Below, piece after piece: positions 1 through 9,600 of a DNA stretch of 64,000 nt. Numbering within the stretch: the stretch's first letter is position 1; each line of letters begins with the position of its first letter. The position numbers were made by a program, and so were the translations under genes. The notes under the pieces were generated by a model. The model was not told the origin of the DNA and made no database searches. It worked only from the letters and a program-made list of their open reading frames with translations. The stretch comes from Helicoverpa zea (taxonomy: Eukaryota; Arthropoda; Insecta; Lepidoptera; Noctuidae): NCBI RefSeq assembly GCF_022581195.2, contig NC_061452.1, positions 8,687,501 through 8,751,500 of the forward strand, written 5' to 3'.

Positions 1-412
1 AATTATGCATTTTCAAAAGTATTACTTATCCATTATCAACCTGAAAAGCGGATCTATTGTAGCAGGCACTGTGGACCCCAACTCTAACTTATTTGTGACG
101 TCAGGCTTATTTATTTTTTATGTGATCTTCCTTGGAGGAGTACCCCCCCCTAAAAATTACCTTATGTACACCTTATGTATTATTCTTAACTACTCCCCTT
201 ATACACGTACTCGCTTAGGAGAAAGAAATGTATCCCTTATGAAAGAGGTATTCCCTTATATTATCCTTTATGTGTTCCCCTTTTGTTGACCCTCATTTAA
301 CTGAATTTATGAATAAATATCAATTTTAAAGGTCCACAAAGCTCTCAACCATTTTAAGGACTGGATCCACCTGTAAAACGGTTGTTATAATTTTATTCGT
401 TTTTACCATCAG
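1..412. other. Noncoding sequence, probably an agrin intron
   Basis: No exon is supported here. The following exon starts at 413 after an AG acceptor and in the middle of a codon, so coding sequence must exist to the left of the window. Positions 130-290 are a loose CCTTAT-rich low-complexity tract. Confidence 0.6.
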
Positions 413-649
413 ACGTACCAGATCCGTGTCGTGGAGTGACTTGCAGGCCGGGAGCGCTGTGCCGGCCCACGCCCGATGGCCGCGCACACAACTGCGAGTG
501 TCCCACGTCCTGCCCCAGCTACGGCGACCACGAGGGCTCGCGACCGCTCTGCGCAAGCGACGCTCGCGACTACCCCGGCGATTGTGAGATGCGAAGAGCA
601 GCTTGCGAATCAAATACGAATATAACTTTCAAGTATTATGGTAAATGTG
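413..649 (+). CDS. Agrin-like exon: follistatin/Kazal module 1 (in window)
   Basis: The acceptor is ATCAG|AC and the donor TGTG|GTAAG; the exon enters with two bases of a split codon and leaves in phase 1. It encodes DPC-x4-TC, GALC, CEC-x3-CP, PLCASDARDYPGDC, RRAAC and a final GKC, which is the FS/Kazal cysteine layout. ASDARDYPGDC replaces the usual GSDGxTYxNEC, a mild departure from the consensus. Confidence 0.88.
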
Positions 650-3600
650 GTAAGTGTCCCATTTTGGCAATCAGTCTTACCTAGGGTAGTTGGGAAAAGG
701 CTAGGCCGATGATGATGATACTACTTGGGCGACAAGTACTTACTTTTGGAATATTGAGCTGGTAAGAAAATATTAGGCTGGCTTGTGGTTTTGTCTACAA
801 GCTTGTATCACGAACTTACGACGTTGAGATATTAAAATGTGGAAATAGGTAGGTATACTTGGTTCTCAAAAAGGTTCTTTTCCAGATCCTTGCTCTGGAG
901 TAACCTGCCCAGATCCCGAAGTGTGTCAGTTGGACGATCGTCGTTCCCCATCCTGCCGCTGCGCTGAGCCGTGTCCCCTCGAGTTTTCTCCCGTCTGCGC
1001 CTCCGACGGCAAGACCTACTCCAACGAGTGTCAGATGCATCGGGAGTCCTGTAGAGCACGGAAGCAGTTGAAGATTATTTTTAAAGGACAGTGTAGTTCG
1101 GGTTAGTATCGATTCAGCGCATTACCTATCTGTGTATGATGTCCTGTGATGATATGAAATGTTTTCTAGGGTAAATTAGTACCTAATTGTTTTTTTTTTC
1201 TCGTTTATTTAAGGAATTTTTATACATAAAGTACATGTCAATTCCATCATAGCCTAACTTAAACTAAAATGCATATGTTTATTATTTATGGCTTACGACT
1301 TAAATAAGCTAATTGATTTATTGCTTAAAAAGACACTAAATTATAATTTTAGCAGAAAACTTTCGAGCGCAATTAAATGAGTCCGAAAAACCGCAAGTTT
1401 TCTTTAGAGATTATCTACTTATATGTTTTCTTAACTTTAACATCATCAGGAGTTAACCCTTGCGCTGAGGTGGAGTGCCGCCACGGTGCGGAGTGTCGAG
1501 TGGAGGGCGGCGGTGCCGTGTGTGCCTGTCCTCCTCCCTGCGAGCCGGTGCTACGTCCCGTTTGCGGCTCAGATTCCCGTACCCACGATAGCGAGTGCGA
1601 ATTGAGACGAGCCGCCTGTTTGGTAGGAAGAGAGCTGAGGGTGTTGCACGCAGGAGCTTGTGGTATGTCTTAATTGCTTGTTAGTCTATGCGATCCCTTA
1701 TTTCTGAAGGCGCTGTTACAACGCAGCTTTCTTTAAAATTTTTGGTGTGCCTATAGAGTTGTGGTAGGTACAGACACCTCTCTGGTCGTGTCGGATTGCC
1801 GTCTCATGTAGCTATGAAAGTGAAGGAATACAGAAGGCACTTATGTCTGCACAAATGCCCTGCGTAGCTAGTTGATTTCTACAGAGAAAACTGCCGAGGT
1901 AGTGGACAATGATAGTCCCCAGGCCGGCGAACAAATTTTTTTTTGATACATATACATTTAAGACTTTGTGAGTGCCTTCCTTACAATGAGTCCGACAAAC
2001 TTTTCGAATGCGCAAATTTTGGTGCCGCTGCGTTTTTTAATGCTTGACTCCTGAAATTGTCGATATGACGTCACTATGGCTCTTCGTACATACACGTTTC
2101 ATCTTTTGAGATTCGTTTAATAAAGTTAACTAGAGAATGGTGGTCAACTTGTCCGATAAAGATCGTGCTGCGTTTGGATTGTCCACCATCCTGAAAATGT
2201 CGATATGACGTCACTATGACTTTTCGTACATACCTGTTTCATTTTTTGAGATTCGTTTAATAAAGTTAACTAGAAAATGGTGGTCAACTTGTTCGATAAA
2301 GATCGTGCTGCGTTTGGAGTGTCCACCATCCTGAAAATGTCGGTATGACGTCACTATGGCTCTTCGTACATACACGTTTCATCTTTTGAGATTTGTTTAA
2401 TAAAGTTAACTAGAAAATTGTGGTAAGCTTGTCCGACAAAGATCATGCTGCATATGGAGTGTCCACCGTCCGGAAAATATAGATATATTTTAAGATTTGG
2501 CATAAAGTACTGACAAATGGTGTGAAGATGTTAATAGTAAATGTTGCATTTAGAAAGTCGTTTCGAATGATATATGTATCATTACTACAGGAGGGATTTA
2601 TTAACTTGAAAACACCTATCGATAAAATAATCTTATATAAGCTCTAGCTTCTGAAATACTAACAATTCGCCGAAGTTTTTTTAATATGAAATGTTGCATT
2701 TAAAAACGTCTTTTGAATTATGTATAACTCATTACTAGAGATGGGATTTATTTAATTGAAAACATCTATCAATAATTATAATTTTAAATAAGCTCTAGCT
2801 TCTAAACTACTAACAATTTGTCGGAAGTATGTTAACACAAAATGTTTCATTTGGAAAGGTTTTTCAAATAATATATAATTTGTTACTAAAGAAGTAATGG
2901 ATTAGCTTGACAGAACCTACCGATAATATATTCTTACAAAAGCGCTAGCTTTTAAAGTACTAACAATTTGTCGGAGTTATGCTAATACAACCTTGCGCTT
3001 AAAAAGATCTTTTGATTGAAATATGGCTCATAACTTCAAGTGAGATGTTATTCCTTAACACAATGTAAAGTATCCATAATATGCCTTAGGTCAGTTATGT
3101 CTTCCAAAATACTAAGAATCGGTAAGTGGTATGTTAAGACGGAATATAGCGCTTAAAAAGATCTTTCGATTGAAATATGGTTCATACCTAGAGGTGGGAC
3201 ATTATTCCCTAACATAGTAAAACCTATCGATAATACGCCTTATTTGGTCTATATCTCCTAAATTACTAAGAATTGATAAGTGGTATGTTGAGACAAAATG
3301 TTGCACTTAAAAAGACCTTTTGATTGATATATAGTCCATTAATAGATGTGGGATATTATTCCTTAACATAATATAAACTATCAACAATACGTCTTAGTCA
3401 GGCTACTTTTTCTAAAATAGTAATTAAAATTGGTAAGTAGTATGCCAATTTAATATACTTAAATAATGCACGTGAATATTTAAGTCAGAAATTGACAAAA
3501 AGAATAAACTTCTTCCAATTGTAATATTTTTTTCTCATTTTCTTGTCGAACTGACTATTTGACTCACTACATTTGTCGGACAAGTCGATATTTGCAATAA

Positions 3601-6600
3601 GAATAGTATTATCTATCATTGTTGTATTTGTCCGACATGTATGTATGGGGAGACACAGTGACGTCATATCGACATGTTTCGGATGGTGGACACTCCAAAC
3701 GCAGCATGATCTTTATCGGACAAGTTGACCACAATTTTCTAGGTAACTTTATTAAACAAACCTCAAAAAATGAAACGTGTATGTACGAAGAGTCGTAGTG
3801 ACGTCATATCGACATTTTCAGGATGGTGGACACTCCAAACGCAGCACGATCTTTATCGGACAAGTTGACCACCATTCTCTAGTTAACTTTATTAAACGAA
3901 TCTCAAAAAATGAAACGTGTATGTACGAAGAGCCATAGTGACGTCATATCGACAATTTCAGGAGTCAAGCATTAAAAAACGCAGCGGCACCAAAATTTGC
4001 GCATTCGAAAAGTTTGTCGGACTCATCGTAAGGAAGGCACTCACAAAGTCTTAAATGTATATGTATCAAAAAAAAAATTGTTCGCCGGCCTGGGGACTAT
4101 GAGTCTGAATACCATTAATAAAACCATTAATATTCTCTTTATTTCTGAATCCAGGTTCCAACGGCGTATGCGCGGACCGCGTGTGTCCTCACGGCGGCGA
4201 GTGCGTGGCGACGGGCGGGCGCGGCGTGTGTCGTTGTCCTCGCTGCTCCAACGAGTTCGCGCCCGTGTGCGGCTCGGACGGCATCTCGTACGGGAATAGG
4301 TGCAAGCTACAGCTGGAGGCTTGTCGGCATCGCCGTGACGTGCAGGTCCTGTACGACGGACCTTGCAGTGAGTAACACTCTTGATACCTACATAGCGAAG
4401 ACTTATGAATTTTATTTGCCCAAAATTCAAGAAAATGTGTTGTAACTTGCAAATCGCTAGGTAAATTATGGACAGAAGGGAGCGTTTTGGAGAGTTTATA
4501 ATTTCAACTAAACACAGTTTAACTGCTAGTAAACTTCACATAATCCTGTATATCTGAGGAAAAGACTTTTTTTAGCACTATTTCGTAATACATAGTAGTA
4601 GGGATTTATTAATTGAAGGTTATGTATTACAGACGGTTGTGAGAACAAGAAGTGCGAATTCTACGCCGTTTGCGAGAGCGACGGTGTCTCTGAAGCCAGC
4701 TGCGTTTGCCCCAAGCATTGTGAAGAGGGAACTGTAAGTACCCGTTCTTCTGTTCTGTAATCATTATTGTTTGAATGATAATTCTAATCTTCCAACTACA
4801 ATGTTGCAGGAAACAGAAGAAGTCTGTGGTACAGATAATAAAACGTACAGCAGCGTGTGCGCCCTGCGTGACACGGCTTGTAAGGAGAAGAGGCGACTTC
4901 ATATCAAGCATATGGGGTCGTGCGGTGAGTGTTCCTCGGATCCATATTCAATTATGAAATCGTGTAAAATAAATTGTTTTGAGACATTTGTCGTCGTCAT
5001 ATAATATAGCACATAATAAGTACATCGAAACATATTCCATAGATTTTGACAGTCATGACTGACTGACATGACTTTACAGTTACAGTTACAGCCTTTTTAT
5101 CGTCCCAATGCTGGGCACAGGCCTCCTCCCACACGGAGAAGGATTGAGCTTTAATCACCACGCTTGCTCAATGCGGGTTGGTGATTTCAGACTATATAGT
5201 CCAGGTTTCCTCAAGATGTTTTCCTTCACCTTTTTATCAGCTACTGGTGTCTAAGATATACTTAGACAGTACATACAAACTTAGAAAAGTTGCATTGGTA
5301 CTTGCCTGACCTTTTTTTTTATTTTATTTTTTTCCGACGTCAAAAATCATCAAATGACCCCTCCCGCTGTGGGTTAGCAGCGGTGAGGGAGTGTCAGACT
5401 CTTACTGACTAAAAACCGTCGTGTTCCGTCATAGGCCTTTTATGTACCAGGGCCGCGGTATCTCTTTCGAACAACCCGCAGCCCTACTTGCTTGACCTGG
5501 ATTCGAACCCGCGCCCTCATACTCGAGAGGTTGGTTCTTTGCCCACTAGGCCACCACGACTTTTTTGACATTGCAGCCATATAAATGATGACTTTGCCGC
5601 CATATAAACCTGTCCTGTTTATGAACTGGACACGAAACCGTGGGTTTGCTACTGCTACCGTTGTGCTTGTCTTTGTAATAGCAAAGCCTATTTGAATATT
5701 TTAATCTAATAAGCAATTTTCGACTTACAGAATCGTGTGCGGATATCGCGTGTCCGGCGGGCACGTGGTGTGCACGCGGCGCGTGCGGCTGCCAGGCGGC
5801 CTGCGCCGAGGCGCCGCGCGAGCCCGTCTGTGCAGACAACCGACGCACATACCCTCACCATTGTGCACTACGACGTAGTGCTTGTGAAGCTAAGGCACGC
5901 GGGGAACCGCCGCCTAGAGTCGCGTATTACGGAGAGTGCACTGAGACGGATGAGAATAATACTGCAGGTTCGTTGCTGTCATTTCTGGGGAAGAGGATAT
6001 AAGGTTTGACAGGTGCTCAGTTAGGAGGGCTTTTCTATGTGGGGAGATCATCACTGCGGTTGCAGTGCGAAGGAATGTTGGACTCATCATTGTGCACTAA
6101 GACGAAGTGCTTGTGAAGCTAAGGCACGAGGGGAAGCGCCGCCTAGAGTAGCTTACTACGGAGAATGCACTGAGACGGATGAGAATAATACTGTAGGTTC
6201 GTTGCTGTCATTTCGTCAACCCCAGATAAATCAGGGAACATGGCAGAAAGACGAGTAGCTATAATTTCTGGAGATGTTTGTAGGATGCTTTGTTAAAGGT
6301 TTCTGAAGAGGCTTATGATAATATTCAAGAGGCAATAGGCGTGAATAGAGAAACGTCTTACTTTTTATTAACGCTCGATAATCTTGATGTATTGATGCCA
6401 CGTGCTCATGTATTGCCTAAGAAAACCTGTGTGTGTCATCATGGCAATAACTTAAATTATTCAATAGGTGATAAAAAACATAATTTCAGATGGCAACAGA
6501 TCAGCGAAATATACTGACATAAGCAATGAGATTCGCGCTGGCGATGAAAATGAGAACTCAAGCGAAGCCGTGACGGGCACGGCTGTGTGTGCTCGCGTGC

Positions 6601-9600
6601 AGTGTGCGTACGAAGCTACGTGCGCTGTTGATTCCAACGGACAACCCAGGTTCCTAGCATATATTTTTTTATGGAATGTAAAGAGTTTTAGATACAATTT
6701 GTCTATTTAGAGTGCTATGTCATAATCGTGCTCAAAATTCCTTCAATCGCAAGTGTTATGAGCCTATAGAGACAAATAATTTTTCAAGCTTATCAAGAAA
6801 AAGTCCTTAATTCATCTTAAGCTGTTATACCAAACTGTACAATAGTGTCTTAAAGCTAAGGCTGCTATCCCCAGGTGTGCCTGCCTGTTCGATTGCGCGG
6901 CGGCGGCTGCAGCAGCCACATCATCAGCGCCGGTTTGCGCGTCAGACTTGAGGCTGTACCCAACGTTATGCCACATGAAGCTCGAGGCCTGCCGGAGACA
7001 GGAGGACTTGCGACTCAGACCTCTTGCTCTTTGCCGAGGGTTAGAGGTAATTATAATATTTTAATAAGAGGTATTTAAATAATTTACAATTTTTTGTAAG
7101 CATTGTCATTGTAATGCTGAAAGAAAGAGCGACCCGTAAGTTCAATCACCATGATAAGTTTGATACAGTTAAAATGAGATATCGAATAGAATTATCGGCC
7201 AACAGTTACCACGTATTAATCCAAAACCTGAAAGGTGGGGGACTGGATGCCATGGATTCCCAGACCCCCCTCCACTCAGGCGAGGTCGGAGTGCCGCTGG
7301 GCCTTTTTAGTCGGTATACCGGGAACGTCTTTACCGGGGAGTCCCACATACCCTTCTCCCGTCCCCCGACGGGAAGGGGATGCGTAATAGCATTTTTAGC
7401 CCAGCGACAACAAAAAAAAAATAATAATTCTATAGTTCAGGGAAAATCATATACCTACCGAGGTTTTTTTTTCATGTAAATACTGAAAGTTGAGCATTCT
7501 GCTAGTCACACCAAACAGTAGAAAAAACTAGACCACCTTTTACTTCGTCTTACATTACCATCCATTTTGTACGATCACAGTTCCGTCCATGTGGCGACGA
7601 CGAGCCACTAACGGACGCTGAAGGGAGGCCTATCGACTGCGGGGGTGGCCCGCGCAGGAAGGACTGTCCTGTTGGCAGCTACTGTCATCACACTGCCAAG
7701 GCTGCACGCTGCTGTAGAAAAGGTTTGATTTTAACTCACTTTATTAACTAATAGCAGTTATCCATCTGCATATATCAAGAGAACATTAATAATAGGGGTA
7801 TGTTGTACACATATTTCAAACGCGTGTAGACGAGTGGTGGTGTCTCTGGGATAGGGGAAAAATATAAATATTTATTTAAAAAAGAACCTGCCTTCAACAA
7901 GAAAATAATTACAGGTACCTAAATCTATAAGTATTGTATGACGTAATTCCATTAGTATTAGGTATCTACCTATTTCATGGAAGGTTTTAGTTAACGCAAA
8001 TACAGCGTCAAGTATACATAACATAAGAGTTCAAGTAGACATACAGAATTAAATTAATGCAGATTTATCATAATTAAATCAAAGACCGTTTGTTTGAGCT
8101 CGAAAGGTTCGGTTAATCTAATGCATTGGAGTTCACATACCGATCAGAAAGTACGCAAAGTAAACATGGGCCCGTACTATACCTTGTTTGCATAATTTAT
8201 TTCGAAAGTTGCATTGCTCACAAGACAAATACTAGTTATTTACATATTTGTATGATCTATTTATGGTAGGCGAAGTGAAAGACATTACCGATCATTACTG
8301 AGCCGGATGTTTAGAAATCACACTTGGTTTTATAATGAAGTTGCCTTGTGATTTCATTAGCAGAGCCGACGGTTATCGTGTCGGATTGTCATTCAGAATA
8401 GAAGTGTAATATTGTGTCCATAAAGTTTTATCATAATCAGTGGCAGATCTGCATTTGTGAGCGCTGTGGGCATGCCCACTATCCTAATTTATTTGTGGAG
8501 TCACATTTCCTTCTTTCACGGTCTATTGAGATTTTGGACTGACAGGTAATTTTTTTTATATTTTTATTTTTATTTATTTAAGTCAGGCATCTAAAGCCCA
8601 TAGAAAATACTATACCTACATAAATATTATAACATTAGAATCATATACTAATAATGATCCGCCAAATCGTTAAGGATGACTTCGTTTATATAAACTCCTA
8701 ACTTTATGTACTATCCGATCTCAGCCATATCCGATGCTATTGAGCCTTTTTAGGGTTGGATCCAACCTTGATCAAAAAGTGAAATACTTCAATTGAAATG
8801 GATTACATGTTTTCTAGCTGTTATCTTTTAATTTCATTTCTATTTAAACGCTAAATAAACAACAAAACAACGCAGATAAAGCAGTAGTCGAGAAGAAAGG
8901 CTGCCAGGAGTCATGGCACGGGTGCTGCGCCGACGGCGTGACTCCGGCGCGAGGGCCGGGCGGCGCCGGGTGTCCGGCCGTATGCGGCTGTCACCGGCTC
9001 GGCTCAGTTAACGAGCAGTGTGATGAAGAAGGCCAGTGTGCATGCCGGCCCGGCGTCGGCGGCCTCAAGTGCGACCGCTGTGAGCCCGGGTACTGGGGAC
9101 TGCCAAGGATCGGCACTGGGCATACGGGATGCATACGTAAGTTGATAGTATGGCTAAATTAATCAACTTAAACATTATTGTTTTGCCCCTTTCCCCTCCT
9201 CCAATGACTTTCTATGTGTAGTTATATTGACTTCTTTTGTTTGTCTTCTAGCTTGTGGGTGTTCGGCATTCGGCTCAGTACGGGAGGATTGTGAGCAGAT
9301 GACAGGCCGTTGTGTGTGTAAGCCAGGCATACAAGGGCAAAAGTGCACTGTTTGCTCCAATCATGAACATACTCTGGGCCCTAATGGATGTTTCGACCGT
9401 AAGTAGTGACTAAGATATTTAAAATTCTGGTTAGCTTAAAAGATTCGATGTTTAAATCTACTATTCTCTGACAGCGGAATCAACACAATTGCCAGCTACC
9501 AATTGCGACCACATGACTTGCTACTTCGGTGCGCACTGCACAGTCCGCAGCGGGCTCGCGACTTGCGAGTGCGGGACATCTGAGTGTCCACCAGCCGACG

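Larger units (their letters stand above)
1912..4100. mobile_element. Foldback-type DNA transposon in an agrin intron
   Basis: A 2.2 kb non-coding element has long inverted arms. The left end (ATAGTCCCCAGGCCGGCG from 1912) is the reverse complement of the right end (to 4100). The left arm contains three direct repeats of a 140-bp unit (about 2050-2189, 2190-2329, 2330-2470). The right arm holds about 2.2 inverted copies (about 3655-3955). The core, about 2500-3470, is built of roughly six degenerate 150-bp repeats. The flanks are compatible with a TA target duplication, but this is uncertain because TA is too short to prove. No transposase ORF is present, so it is non-autonomous. Confidence 0.8.

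Noticed and set aside
1812..4299. Similar ORFs starting MRIRKVCRTH at both ends of an intron
   Set aside because: They are the two inverted arms of the foldback transposon, not a duplicated gene.
4041..4452. ORFs of 87-129 codons on both strands
   Set aside because: They overlap FS module 4 in other frames and run into transposon arm sequence.
5499..5553. tRNA gene suggested by A-box and B-box sequences
   Set aside because: The boxes belong to a SINE head with a long body. No cloverleaf with acceptor stem can be formed around them.
6290..6517. 75-codon ORF before the module-7 exon
   Set aside because: It crosses the well-supported acceptor at 6489 in another frame and has no cysteine pattern.
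6672..6692. TGGAATGTAAAGAG, resembling the start of miR-1
   Set aside because: The match covers only the first 13 bases and no hairpin precursor surrounds it. It is probably chance within an intron.
7114..7479. Plus-strand ORF of 121 codons in an agrin intron
   Set aside because: It runs across the presumed LINE tail and A-rich tract; its frame and flanks do not splice in phase to the FS and Cys-rich exons.
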